A stretch of 64,000 nt of DNA. Origin: Flavobacteriales bacterium (lineage in GTDB: Bacteria > Bacteroidota > Bacteroidia > Flavobacteriales_F > PHOS-HE28). The stretch spans positions 162,972 through 226,971 of the forward strand of contig JADKFY010000006.1 of NCBI GenBank assembly GCA_016717305.1. The letters are read 5' to 3'. A program made the translations under genes and the position numbers. Numbering within the stretch: the stretch's first letter is position 1; each line of letters begins with the position of its first letter. The notes under the pieces are model-generated. The model had not been told where the DNA came from. It made no database searches and was given only the letters and a program-made list of their open reading frames with translations. Shown one piece after another: positions 1 through 10,345 of the stretch.

Positions 1-2
1 CA

Positions 3-803
3 ATTAAGCTGGACCCCAATGCCGACAATTACCTGGCGCGGGCCAAGGCGTGGTTCGCCATGGACCGCATGGATCAGTTCCTCCGGGATGTGGAATTCGC
101 CTTGCGGAAGGACAGTACGAATGCCAATGCGAACTACCAGCGAGCCGTCTATTCCCTACGAGCAGAAGATCCTGTGCGGGCCGAGGCATTCTCGACAAGG
201 GCGATCGATCTTTCCACCGCGCAATTCCTGAAGCAGAAAGCGTATATCGTTCGTGGACAAGCACGGGGCGAATTGAAGCAGAACGATGGTGCGATAGACG
301 ACCTCGAAAAAGGCATTGATGGGAAACCGAGCGACCCCGAGATCCTGCGCGTGCTTGCCCGCCTTTACGACCAGGCCGGTCGCCATGCCGACGCATTGAC
401 CGTGTTAGAGAAACTTTGCGTGTTGGAGCCCTATGATGTGGGCCACTGGAGCAACCGCGGTTTTGAGTTGACCATGTTGGAGCGCTACGATGAAGCCCTT
501 AAGATGATCGAAGCTGCCTTGGAGATAGATAAGGATGAACCCGTGGCACTGAGTAACCGGGCCTTCCTGTACATGCAAATGAACAAGGACAAGGAAGCGT
601 GGAGCGATGTGGAAAAGAGCCTTCGTTTCTATCCTGCCAATGCCTTCGCTTTGCGCACCCGGGCCATGCTGCGGATCCGCCGCGGTGATCGTGAGAAAGC
701 GTGCGAAGACCTCACGCTATCGAAAGCCCTTGGAGGCGTGCTCGATGTGGATTCCCTGTTGAAGGAGAACTGCGAGACAACGCAGGAGCCGAAGAAGAAG
801 TAG
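3..803 (+). CDS. TPR-repeat protein, 5' end outside the window
   Basis: The reading frame is open from base 3, and the residues before the first in-window ATG (60) already look like a TPR helix (KLDPNADNYLARAKAWFAM), so the true start lies upstream. About 266 residues are visible. They are built from successive 34-residue tetratricopeptide units with the usual small and aromatic positions, for example ALSNRAFLYMQMNKDKEAW and ALRTRAMLRIRRGDREKAC. TPR proteins are helical scaffolds for protein-protein contact; no catalytic domain is visible, so the partner and role cannot be named. The C-terminus is short and lysine-rich (EPKKK). Confidence 0.85.
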   Translation: MKLDPNADNYLARAKAWFAMDRMDQFLRDVEFALRKDSTNANANYQRAVYSLRAEDPVRAEAFSTRAIDLSTAQFLKQKAYIVRGQARGELKQNDGAIDDLEKGIDGKPSDPEILRVLARLYDQAGRHADALTVLEKLCVLEPYDVGHWSNRGFELTMLERYDEALKMIEAALEIDKDEPVALSNRAFLYMQMNKDKEAWSDVEKSLRFYPANAFALRTRAMLRIRRGDREKACEDLTLSKALGGVLDVDSLLKENCETTQEPKKK

Positions 804-906
804 GAAAGTCACAAGACTCAAATGACAAGTTGAAGAAAGTTGAGGACTCTGACGCATTTTGACAAGCGCAAGAAGTTCGTCAGATTGCACGGACCTTTGC
901 TCTGCC
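804..906. other. Intergenic CAAG-rich spacer
   Basis: This short spacer separates the TPR gene from the convergent choice-of-anchor B gene. It holds a degenerate run of CAAG/AAGT words (about 806-842) that resembles the spacer at 8920-8960. No clear terminator hairpin is seen. Confidence 0.3.
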
Positions 907-3307
907 CTATTCCACTACAACCAATCGTTCCACTAGGATCTGTCCTGTTTTGGTGGTTGCCTTTATGAAGTAGGTTCCGGCAGGTAGATCCAGGTCCATT
1001 GTTCGTTGATCACCGGTCATGCGTAAAGCCGGACCTACTTCGCGACCTACGGCGTCGATCACCTTCAGCAAAGCCCCGCCCGCAACGGATACTGTTACTT
1101 GGCTGGTTGCAGGATTCGGCCAGATGTGCATGCCCGCAGCGGCGTTGTTGGTGACAATTCCTGTGTTGGATTCCGGATAGATCCCAAAAACATCCAAACC
1201 ACCTTCTAGTACATGTCCCGGGGTTTCGTCTGCAATTCGGACCATGAAACGCATGGCAGCACTTGGGACCATATGGTCGGCGAAGCGAATGTTGTTGAAC
1301 CGCCAAAGCGACATCGGGCTGCTATCATCAAAGGTTGCTATTGGAACCGTATCGCTGCCGTTCGAGAGCGAGATCGTCATTACGTCGTTCGGGTCGCCTT
1401 GCCCACCATCATTGAAGAACCACGTCTTAAAGCGCACATGTGGATCCACCATTGCCGTGGCATCGAATACCGGTGAAGTGAGCAAGGTGGCTCCCTCATC
1501 CACGTCATCGGTCCCTGCTTCGCCGCCACCGTTGCCGGTTACGAATGCCTGATCACTGCAATCGTCAGTCACATCTGCACCGGGATTGCTGGGTACGTTA
1601 TCCAGAAAAGTACTTCTCGGAGCCCCACGCTCCCATGCACCGCGCGAAGCCGTTGAACTCACTTGCCAACCCAGGTCCAAGGCGAAATCATCGGCGTAAC
1701 CCACCTCTACTTCCAATGTATTGCCCGTACTTCCGGCACCATCAACCGTTATCGGTAATGGACAGGCTGTATGCCAACCCCACTTGCCCGCAAGGACCTC
1801 ATAGATCCCATCATACACCGTTGGAAAGGTGAAATTCCCGTCCACATCCGTGGTCGTGTTGAAGTTGTATGCAGCGCTCTTCAATAGGACAACTGCACCT
1901 TCCACCGGTGTGCCTGTCCCCAACTCAAGTACGATGCCACTCACAGGATAGTTCGGCAATGGATCCAAAGCGATATCCAGCAAGGTCACTTCACCGTTGA
2001 CAAGGACGACCCCCCCCACGGTCTGTGGGTAGTAGCCCGGCGCGCTTACGGTTACTTCATATGTGCCACTCGTGGACCAACCGGTTCCATACACCCCGTC
2101 GAAGGTTGTAAGATCGAAGGCACTTGTGGTGGCCAAAGACACCGTGGCCTGTGCAACCGGAGCATTGCTTCCGGAATCGGTTATGTTGCCTTCCAGCCAA
2201 CAAGCCCGCACATATGCTGGGTCCAGAATGAACAAGCCTCCTTCAATGTCGGAAATGATCAAGCGGCCACTGCTGAAGAACGGATAAACTCCCCACGCCC
2301 CGAAGAAACCGCCACCGGTGAATGGAGAGGTATCGTAGTTGCCCACCTCTACCATATTATCCGGCCGCGTTACATCATAGATCGTTACCCCATACGTGTA
2401 GTAGCTCTGAACCACATGGTGGCTTGGCAGCCAGTAGGTGTTGTGCGGGATCGCGTTCGAACCGGGGTCGCTTTGCAGCTTGTCCAAGTATTGGATGTCC
2501 ATAGGATCGCTGATGTCGTATGAACCCACGTATGCGTTGTCGCGCTCGTCGGTGGTGTACAGATGATCGCCGCTATCATCCAGCCAAACGTTGTGCGTGA
2601 AGTTGCTCGGTGTGCTCTGGGTGCCCAGCAGAACAGGAGCCGAAGGGTCGGATACATCCACAATGGAGAAGTAGCCGTTGTAGATATGCCCTGCGTATAA
2701 GGTGTCGCCTCGCGCATAGCCATCGTGGACATAGATCGGGTCGTACTCACCTACACGCACCGGCACGTTCGGGTCTTGCGTAAGGTCGTACATGATCACA
2801 CCACCGTTCCCTTCGCTGGATCCGAACAGGTAGAGCCGGCCATTTTCATCAATGAAGAGGGCATGGGAGGTGTTCCATCCGGGATCATTGTAGACGGTGG
2901 TGGATAGTGCCGTGCTTTGCGGCAATGGAGAAAGATCCACAATGGTGAGCCCTCCGTCCTGTGCCTCAGTGGTGATGTACGCATGGTCTTCCCATACCTT
3001 GATCTCGCGCCAGATGGAAGCGGGTCCCTCAAAGAAGTAGATCTCTTGTGGATCCGATGGGTCGCTCAGGTCCACGACCGAAAATACCACCGGGTTCGCC
3101 ACCCCCATTGCCATTCACACCTACCAAGGCGTACTCATTCCCTTCTTCGTCCGTGTAACCCCACAGGTTGCTGAGATCGCTGTTGTGCAGGTCCTGGTAA
3201 CTTAACTGGCCAACAAAGTTGATGTTCGTCTGAGCATTGAGAGATACGCTTATGGCTAGTGCCGCGGCGCAAACGGACAACGCTGTCCGCAATCGGAAAA
3301 TGTACAT
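907..3307 (-). pseudogene. Choice-of-anchor B family T9SS-secreted protein, frameshifted
   Basis: The first part (ATG at 3307) encodes a signal peptide (MYIFRLRTALSVCAAALA) and the start of a choice-of-anchor B/LVIVD beta-propeller (DLHNSDLSNLWGYTDEEGNE). The frame is then lost and resumes one frame over with GVANPVVFSVVDLSD. Removing one base from the five-G run at 3102-3106 joins both halves into about 799 residues. After the propeller come two carboxypeptidase-regulatory-like beta domains, a jelly-roll-like region and a C-terminal T9SS sorting domain of about 75 residues (HIWPNPATSQVTV to LVVVE). The product would be exported and anchored or released by T9SS; its ligand is unknown. A longer start at 3331 is possible, but 3307 gives the better signal peptide. 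The homopolymer position favours a sequencing error over true decay. Confidence 0.8.
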
Positions 3308-3483
3308 GGCTGCAAGGTAGATAGGCAACATGCTCCAACGCTCTCAAAGCACTACCAATCTTCCGTGCATGCTTGGTTCCTTGACCGTTATGCGCTTATG
3401 GTTGGTCTTCAACTTGAAGAATTATCAGTCGTGGATCTTCTTGGTTGATCGATTACCTTCCGACCGCACTTTTCCCGAACATC
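3308..3483. promoter_or_regulatory. Divergent promoter region
   Basis: This 176-bp gap lies between the divergent choice-of-anchor B gene and the PNGase F-like gene. Upstream of 3484 there is TACCTTCC, and on the other strand just before 3307 TACCTTGC. Both are near matches to the Bacteroidota -7 element TAnnTTTG. The assignment is tentative because each has mismatches. Confidence 0.35.
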
Positions 3484-6400
3484 ATGAAGAATTTCATTAC
3501 GCTGCTGGTCTTCGCTTTGGTTTCCGTTCCAACGCTATTCGCACAAGAAGACACGATCAGGATCCAAACCCTTACTTACGATTCCATCACCACAAGGCGT
3601 GGCACTTGGCTCTTCCCGGATGCGAGCCACGCGTACCGCAAGGTGTTGATGCACCAAACCCTAAAGTGCAGCGCCCTTACCACACAAGACCAATATGCGT
3701 GCGGTGAGTGGGACTACCTCACCTACATACAAGCGCATCGGCACACTGGCCTGTTGGATTCCGCAGCCCTCACCCACCCCTACTTCCTTGTTGGCGCGGC
3801 CGCACCGGACAGTGTGGACCGTGTCGATGAACCGGCGCTCTCGCAGGTGATCCGCGCCGATCTGCGGTCCGTTCTGGTCCCTGGAAACTCTGAGATCTTG
3901 GCAACACTTGGTACGGGTAGCGCGGTGGACGCTTCCATCTTCGAGCCGATGAATGAACGTACGCGGTCACAATTCAATTTCACCGCCGCCGAACTGTCCA
4001 CATTGGGCATGGTGGCCGGCACGCCGATCAATGAAATGCGATCGACATTGACACAAGCGAGCGGTAGCTCGCGAATTACGTTGCGGCTCATGAATGGTAA
4101 CTATGCCGGAGGGCCATTTGCTGAGGCAAACCTGACCACCGTATTTGACCGGGTCACGGTTATGGAGAATGATCTACTACTCTCCTTCCACGCTCCATTC
4201 CTTTGGGATGGGACAAGCAACCTGACCATGGACATTGCCGTGGAACAAGTCGGCACCAATGCGAGTGCGATCTTGCTGGGCACGGAAGATGACGCGAATA
4301 CCGGCTCGCAACAGCTATCCTACGATGGGTATTTGGATCTGAAGGATGATATTTTAAGCACCGATGCATCGCCACTTTCCGGACTTGGCGACGCGATCAC
4401 CATAACATGCCGTGTGTTCGGTGCCGATATACTTCCAGTGAACAATTCCTTTCTGGAGGCGCTCGATGCGAATGGCCGCCGGATCCTTAACATCCACTTA
4501 CCGTGGAGCGACGGCCGCGTGTATTGGGATGCGGGCAACGATGGATCTGGAGTGGACCGTATCGACAAAGCTGCAGCAAGTTCCCAGATCAAAGGCCAAT
4601 GGAACAATTGGGCATTTGTGAAGAATGTTTCCACCGGAACCATGAAGATCTATTTGAACGGTACCCTCTGGCATTCAGGAACGGGAAAGACAAAACCCCT
4701 TGCGGGGATCACCAAGATGCGTTTCGCATCGAATGGCATGGAACAAAGCTCTTACCCAGGACTCGTGGACGACATAAACGTCTTCAATACCGAAGTGCCC
4801 GCTGCGGTCATTGCCGACTGGCATGCACGCGAAATGACAGACGAGAACCCGAATTATAGCGACCTGCTCTACAGTTTCAATTTCAATGAGCAGAACAATG
4901 AACCTTACGCGATCAATGCAGTGGACCCTTCGACACCGGCATGGCTAATGGGCACTGTGCGAAGGGACCGGTATGCTGCGGCCGACCTGCGTTGGAGCTT
5001 TGGGCAAACCAGTTTTCGGCCGAACGTGACCTTTGTTCAAGGCGACCACACCTTGAATGTGGATACAGTTCTGGCAACTACCAGTCTAACTGGCCCCCAG
5101 CTCAGCATTGTCAATTTCGAAGTACAAGGCAATGCAAGCGTTCCCGTTGATACGATATTCGGAGCGCTGGGTGGATGGAGCTATTCCATTGACCCGGAAG
5201 GCAACGCCACCGATAGTAGCTACGTGGGCGGAACCATGCACCACAACGACACGCTGGATTATTATGGGGAACCATTCGATGTGGTGGAGAACTATGAACT
5301 TGGACGTTTCATAACACCGTATGGGATCGGTCTCAGTTTGGGAACCCAGGGTTTCCGGTGGACCTACGATGTAACGGACTACCAGTGGCTACTGCATGAC
5401 AGTGTGGAGCTGAGCGCCGGTAATCAACAGGAACTGATAGACCTCGAATTCGAACTGATCGAGGGCACACCGCCCCGCACCGTTCTCCAACAGCAGCGAC
5501 CTTGGGGCCAATGGGCCAGCAACAGCTATGCGGATCTGGACAACGATGTGAAGATGCCACCGGTTACCGTGGACCTGGACCACAACGCCGCACAATGGAG
5601 CCTACGCACTCGTCTTACCGGACACGGACACAACAGCAATACAGGAAATTTCCCCCATTGCTGCGAGTGGAAGGACAACACCCATTTCCTGCGCGCCAAC
5701 GGAACGCAAGTGGACCAATGGCATATCTGGCAAACCAATGATTGCGCCCTGAATCCGGTGTATCCACAAGGAGGAACTTGGCCGGGTAGTCGCGAAGGGT
5801 GGTGCCCTGGAGATGTGGTGAAGGACCATGTCGTTGAACTTACACCCTTCGTTTCTGGCAACACCATTGAATTGGACTACGACATTACTCCCGTGCCTGC
5901 CAGCAACCAAGGCATGGGTGGTGGCAACTACGTGATGAACATGGATCTCTTCGAGTTCAGTGCGCCGGCCTTTGCGCTGGATGCCGAAGTCTATGAAGTG
6001 CTGCGTCCCAGTTCCGACGATTACCAAAGACGCGACAACCCGATCTGTTACGACCCGTTGATCGTGCTGCGCAATGCCGGTGGAACGGACCTTACAAGCG
6101 TTTCCTTTACCTACGGCGTTTCTGGCGGAAATCCCTTGACCCATACTTGGAGCGGCCTGCTCAAGCACACGGAAACAGTTGCGGTGACCTTACCGGTAAA
6201 CGATGTCGCATTCTGGGTCGGCGATGAAGCATCCATTTTCACTGTGACCACCAGCGCACCCAATGGCGGTGCAGATTCGCATGCTGCTAACGACAGCTAC
6301 CACAGCGCATTCACGCTTCCCGTTCTTTACCAACATGATGTGATCCTGGAATACAAGACCAACAACAGACCAAATGAGAACAGTGTTGCCGTGAAGCGGA

Positions 6401-6921
6401 TCGATGGAACCACCCTTCTCACCAGAGCTTCGCATGTGGCCAATACGATCTACAGGGATACACTGCACCTGACCGATGGCTGTTACACCTTCGAAATGCT
6501 GGACTCCGGGAACGACGGCCTCTCCTATTGGGCCGATACCGACGCTGGTACTGGCTATTGCAAGTTGAAGAAAGCCAACGGCGTAACGGTCAAGAGCTTT
6601 GAAGCGGAATTTGGTCACTCGATCAAATTCGCCTTCTCCGTTGGGCTTTCCGTGGGGTTGAACGAAATGGAACAACAGATCGGATTGAATGCGTTCCCGA
6701 ATCCCGGTAATGGCCTTTTCACGCTGGACCTGCAGGGCATACAAGGCTCCACGCGCATGGTGGTGCTGGATGCTACAGGCAAGATCGTGGAAACACAACG
6801 GTTTGAGCTCCATGGAACCGACCGTCGTCAATTGGACCTGAGCGCCCAAGCGAATGGGTTGTACCAGATTCGGCTGGAACACGAGCGTGGCGTGGAGCTG
6901 TTGCGGTTGATGAAACAGTGA
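3484..6921 (+). CDS. T9SS-exported peptide-N-glycosidase F-like protein with an inserted LamG domain
   Basis: The 1145-residue protein starts at MKNFITLLVFALVSVP, a signal peptide; upstream in-frame starts add an implausible N-terminus. Residues about 70-80 carry CGEWDY, matching the PNGase F segment that holds its catalytic Asp. A LamG/concanavalin-like jelly roll follows at about 275-460. The PNGase F N-domain then resumes with RFITPYGIG (about 608), and the C-domain follows with CCEWKDNTH (about 726) and GWCPGD (about 773). The last 75 residues are a T9SS type A sorting domain (NAFPNPGNGLFTLDLQG). PNGase F removes N-linked glycans from proteins. Here the LamG module splits the N-domain and may bind glycan. 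Retention of EWD and CCEW suggests the fold is intact; activity is inferred, not shown. Confidence 0.85.
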   Translation: MKNFITLLVFALVSVPTLFAQEDTIRIQTLTYDSITTRRGTWLFPDASHAYRKVLMHQTLKCSALTTQDQYACGEWDYLTYIQAHRHTGLLDSAALTHPYFLVGAAAPDSVDRVDEPALSQVIRADLRSVLVPGNSEILATLGTGSAVDASIFEPMNERTRSQFNFTAAELSTLGMVAGTPINEMRSTLTQASGSSRITLRLMNGNYAGGPFAEANLTTVFDRVTVMENDLLLSFHAPFLWDGTSNLTMDIAVEQVGTNASAILLGTEDDANTGSQQLSYDGYLDLKDDILSTDASPLSGLGDAITITCRVFGADILPVNNSFLEALDANGRRILNIHLPWSDGRVYWDAGNDGSGVDRIDKAAASSQIKGQWNNWAFVKNVSTGTMKIYLNGTLWHSGTGKTKPLAGITKMRFASNGMEQSSYPGLVDDINVFNTEVPAAVIADWHAREMTDENPNYSDLLYSFNFNEQNNEPYAINAVDPSTPAWLMGTVRRDRYAAADLRWSFGQTSFRPNVTFVQGDHTLNVDTVLATTSLTGPQLSIVNFEVQGNASVPVDTIFGALGGWSYSIDPEGNATDSSYVGGTMHHNDTLDYYGEPFDVVENYELGRFITPYGIGLSLGTQGFRWTYDVTDYQWLLHDSVELSAGNQQELIDLEFELIEGTPPRTVLQQQRPWGQWASNSYADLDNDVKMPPVTVDLDHNAAQWSLRTRLTGHGHNSNTGNFPHCCEWKDNTHFLRANGTQVDQWHIWQTNDCALNPVYPQGGTWPGSREGWCPGDVVKDHVVELTPFVSGNTIELDYDITPVPASNQGMGGGNYVMNMDLFEFSAPAFALDAEVYEVLRPSSDDYQRRDNPICYDPLIVLRNAGGTDLTSVSFTYGVSGGNPLTHTWSGLLKHTETVAVTLPVNDVAFWVGDEASIFTVTTSAPNGGADSHAANDSYHSAFTLPVLYQHDVILEYKTNNRPNENSVAVKRIDGTTLLTRASHVANTIYRDTLHLTDGCYTFEMLDSGNDGLSYWADTDAGTGYCKLKKANGVTVKSFEAEFGHSIKFAFSVGLSVGLNEMEQQIGLNAFPNPGNGLFTLDLQGIQGSTRMVVLDATGKIVETQRFELHGTDRRQLDLSAQANGLYQIRLEHERGVELLRLMKQ

Positions 6922-6956
6922 TGCAATGGTAGTTACGGCATATGTTGGTCAATAAC

Positions 6957-7292
6957 ATGAGTGAGAACCCAAACCATCGGATCACTTCGTTGAAGGAGTT
7001 CTTTCCCTATTATTTGAAGGAGCACCAGAACCCTACCAGCCGGAAGTTGCATTTCATCGGCACATTGCTAATTGCCTTATGGATTGTTCTGGCGATCATG
7101 ACCGGGAATGCGATGTGGTTGATCCTTGTACCGATCGGTGGCTATGGTTTCGCTTGGGTGGGCCATGCCTTTTTCGAGCGGAACAAACCCGCCACCTTCC
7201 AATACCCCTTGTACAGTTTGGCCAGTGACTTCATCTTGTTCTGGCGTCTACTTTCAGGAAAGGAGAAGTTCCATCCTGGACCTACCCACTAG
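6957..7292 (+). CDS. Mpo1-like (DUF962) membrane protein
   Basis: This 111-residue protein begins MSENPNHRITSLKEFFPYYL and contains two hydrophobic segments (IGTLLIALWIVLAIMTG and AMWLILVPIGGYGFAWVGH). It matches the DUF962/YGL010w family, with the conserved EHQNPTSRKLHFIGT, HAFFERNKPATFQYPLYSL and GKEKFHPGP signatures. The yeast member Mpo1 is a dioxygenase that alpha-oxidises 2-hydroxy fatty acids; the function of bacterial members is largely unproven. An ATG at 6942 would add five residues. It sits 35 bp after the PNGase F-like gene and 22 bp before the protease gene, so it may be co-transcribed with them. Confidence 0.85.
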   Translation: MSENPNHRITSLKEFFPYYLKEHQNPTSRKLHFIGTLLIALWIVLAIMTGNAMWLILVPIGGYGFAWVGHAFFERNKPATFQYPLYSLASDFILFWRLLSGKEKFHPGPTH

Positions 7293-7314
7293 AACTAACC
7301 TTACCCCTACCGCG

Positions 7315-8911
7315 ATGCCGATACGTATGACCGATGACCAGAATGATCGACGTTCCAGTCAACGACCCAGTGGCGGTGGAGGTATGCGAGGCGGAGGCGG
7401 TGGCGGCGGTATTCTGGGCGCGTTGGCCCCGATGCTCATCAATTTATTGATCAAGAAACCCAAGCTTCTGATCGTGGTGCTGATAGTTGGTGCCGTATTC
7501 TATTTCATGAGCGGCAGTGAAGGGTGTGCCGGTGGTGGCGGTAACATCGCTAGCCAAGTGCTGCAAATGGCTACGGGCGCCAACTTCAGCCCAGAACTGT
7601 ACGATAAGACCGAAGTGTTCGAACCCTTGGCAGACAACGTGAATTCACCGTTGCCGGAAAAAGTATCACTTCAACAATTCGCTCCGCAACCCCGCAATCA
7701 AGGCCAGCAAGGCAGCTGCGTGGCGTGGGCCAGCGCGTATGCCGCACGCACCATCGTGCAGGCGCAGGCCACGGAACAAGCCCCGGACCAAGCAGCTTTC
7801 AGCCCGAGCTACCTGTACAACCAGATCAAGATCGAGAACAGCGATTGCCAAGGCAGCTACATCCATCGCGCCTTGGAATACATGAAGGACGGTGGCGTAT
7901 TACCCTTCAGCCAGTTCGCCTATACCGATGAAGGTTGCAGTAAACAGCCCTCGGCCGATGAGAAGCAACGTGCATATGAATTCAGGATCAAAGGTTTTCA
8001 GCGCTTCATCAGCCGATGCCCAAGACAGCCCCACCGATATGCTCGCCATGAAACAACAGTTGGCACAAGGCAGCCCAGTTGTGATCGGCATGATGGTGGG
8101 TGGATCATTCATGCAGGACATGGCCAGTCAAGAGGAATGGACCCCTAACGCGGACGACTACAATATGCGCGGCTTCGGAGGACATGCCATGTGTGTGATC
8201 GGTTACGACGATTTTAAGTTCGGGAAGAAGGGCGGCTTTCAGATCATGAATTCATGGGGCCCGGATTGGGGCAAGAACGGTATCGCCTGGATGACCTACG
8301 AGGACTTCGCCTACTTCAACAAGGAAGCGTATGCCGTGTACCCCCAAGGCAAGGGTGTGGATGTAAAGCCTTCAACCTTCAACATTTCCTTCGGCTTGCA
8401 GCTCGTGGATGCCAAAGGAATTCCCACCGGGGAGCACATTGCATTGCGCAACACCGGTGGCCGCACCTTCCGCACGGAGCAGCCCGTCCCCAAGGGTACT
8501 CGCTTCAAAGTGGAGGTCACGAACAACAGCGAATGCTACCTCTATTGTTTCGGTGAAGAGACCGACGGCAGCACCTACATTCTCTTCCCCAACACCGAAA
8601 AGCATTCACCTTACTGCGGCATAACTGGTACACGCCTGTTCCCGAGTGACCAAAGCATGACCATTGATGACGTGGGCACCACCGATGTGATGGCGATCAT
8701 CGTGTACAACCAAGCCGTGGATTTCAAAAAGATCGATCAAGCATTGAAGGCTTCTTCAGCAAATGGACTCGACGGGCGGCTAACAGCAACCATGGGCAAC
8801 GAACTGCTTGATCCGGCTTCGTTGCAGTACACACAAGGTGCCACCTTCGGTGTTAGCGGTCCAGCGGATCGCGCTGCGATGGCCGTGGTTATTGAGATCG
8901 AGAAGAGGTAA
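7315..8911 (+). pseudogene. Membrane-anchored papain-like (C1) cysteine protease with DUF4384, frameshifted
   Basis: After restoring one frameshift the product is about 531 residues. It has a polar N-terminus, a glycine-rich linker, one transmembrane helix (LLIVVLIVGAVFYFM), then a C1 peptidase domain with the catalytic Cys in GQQGSCVAWASAYA, the His in GGHAMCVIGYDD and the Asn in NSWGPDWG. The C-terminal part (about residues 370-525) resembles DUF4384, a beta domain often seen beside surface or periplasmic peptidases (YILFPNTEK). The frame changes near the TTTT run at 7995-7998; deleting one T gives a continuous domain. All three catalytic positions are intact, so I favour a sequencing error over real loss. 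The single helix suggests an inner-membrane anchor with an extracytoplasmic protease. Confidence 0.82.
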
Positions 8912-9013
8912 CAAGGCTCAAGTCACAAGGCACAAGTGTCAAGTATCAAGTTTGAAGCAGTCGTTACTTGTGGAAGGTAGGGCCGCATTCCTATGAACAT
9001 GGCACGATAGCGG

Positions 9014-10342
9014 TCAATCTGCTACAACCACCGCGCGTAGGTCGTGTTCCTGAGCTTCGGTGATACGGACCATGGCAAAGTCACCGATGCGCAGATGGAC
9101 CGGGCCATTCACATCCTTTTTCGGGATCAGTACCTCATTGTCCACCTCCGGTGAATCGAATTCCGAACGGGCGATCCAATGCTCACCTTCGGCCTTGTCC
9201 ACAAGCACCTTGAACTCCTTCCCTATTTTCCGTTGGTTCAGATCCAAACTGATGCCCCCTTGCAGTTCCATGATCTCCTGGGCGCGCATTTGTTTCAACT
9301 CCTCTGGCACATCATCGGCCATGGTGTGGGCATGGGTATCCTCTTCGTGGCTATAGGTGAATGCACCCAACCGATCAAAGCGCATCCGTTCGATCCACGC
9401 CAAGTTATCCGCGTGGTCAGCTTCCGTTTCACCGGGAAAACCAGCGATCAATGTCGTGCGTATTGCAATGCCCGGAACTTTCTCCCGAATGGTCTCCACG
9501 AGCGCTTCGGTCTTTTCCTGTGTTATGCCCCGGCGCATTCGCTTCAGCATGTTGGTACTGCCATGCTGTAAAGGCATATCCAAGTAGTTGCAGATGTTGC
9601 TACGTTCCCGCATCACATCGAGAATGTCCATCGGAAAACCACTTGGAAAGGCATAGTGCAAGCGGATCCAATCGATCCCTTCCACATCGCTCAATTTCGC
9701 GAGCAACTCGCTCAGGTTCCTCTTCTTGTAAAGATCCAACCCGTAATAGGTAAGGTCTTGGCCGATCAGGATCAATTCACGAACACCCTTCGCCGCCAAC
9801 CCTTTTGCATTCGTGACCAATTGGTCCATGGGGGTGCTGATGTGCTCGCCGCGCATCAACGGGATCGCGCAGAAACTGCATTTGCGATCACACCCCTCAC
9901 TGATCTTGAAGTAGGCGAAGTGTGCAGGGGTGGTCAATAACCGCTCCCCGACCAGTTCATGCTTGTAATCGGCTTTCAAGGTCTTTAGCAACCGTGGCAG
10001 GTCCCGTGTACCGAACCAAGAATCCACTTGCGGTATTTCAGCTTTGAGTTCCGGTGCATAACGTTGGCTCAAGCAACCGGTCACGTATACCTTCTCCACT
10101 TTACCCTGGTCCTTGGCCTTGGCCCAATTCAGGATCGTATCAATGCTCTCTTGCTTGGCATTGTCTATGAAACCGCAGGTGTTGATCACTACCACGTTGT
10201 GGTCGCCTCGGTCACTCTCGTGGTCAACCTCAATAGCGTTGGCCTTCAGTTGCGCCATCAGCACTTCACTGTCGAAGGTATTCTTGGAACAACCCAGCGT
10301 GATCACATTCACCTTGGTGGGCTTGAGGGTACGTGCTTTCAT
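9014..10342 (-). CDS. rimO: Ribosomal protein S12 (Asp88) methylthiotransferase RimO
   Basis: RimO is a radical-SAM enzyme that adds a methylthio group to the conserved aspartate of ribosomal protein S12. The 442 residues show the N-terminal UPF0004 domain with its cluster cysteines (LGCSKNTFDSE, NTCGFIDNAKQES, VTGCLSQRY), the radical-SAM CxxxCxxC motif in CDRKCSFCAIP, and a C-terminal TRAM domain. The length is typical. The start is the ATG at 10342, only a few bases after the end of ftsY, which is the usual Bacteroidota order and points to one transcript. Confidence 0.97.
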   Translation of the reverse strand: MKARTLKPTKVNVITLGCSKNTFDSEVLMAQLKANAIEVDHESDRGDHNVVVINTCGFIDNAKQESIDTILNWAKAKDQGKVEKVYVTGCLSQRYAPELKAEIPQVDSWFGTRDLPRLLKTLKADYKHELVGERLLTTPAHFAYFKISEGCDRKCSFCAIPLMRGEHISTPMDQLVTNAKGLAAKGVRELILIGQDLTYYGLDLYKKRNLSELLAKLSDVEGIDWIRLHYAFPSGFPMDILDVMRERSNICNYLDMPLQHGSTNMLKRMRRGITQEKTEALVETIREKVPGIAIRTTLIAGFPGETEADHADNLAWIERMRFDRLGAFTYSHEEDTHAHTMADDVPEELKQMRAQEIMELQGGISLDLNQRKIGKEFKVLVDKAEGEHWIARSEFDSPEVDNEVLIPKKDVNGPVHLRIGDFAMVRITEAQEHDLRAVVVAD

Positions 10343-10345
10343 TGG

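Noticed and set aside
7360..7420. GGC/GGT-rich tract as a DNA repeat
   Set aside because: It encodes the glycine-rich linker before the membrane helix of the papain-like protease.
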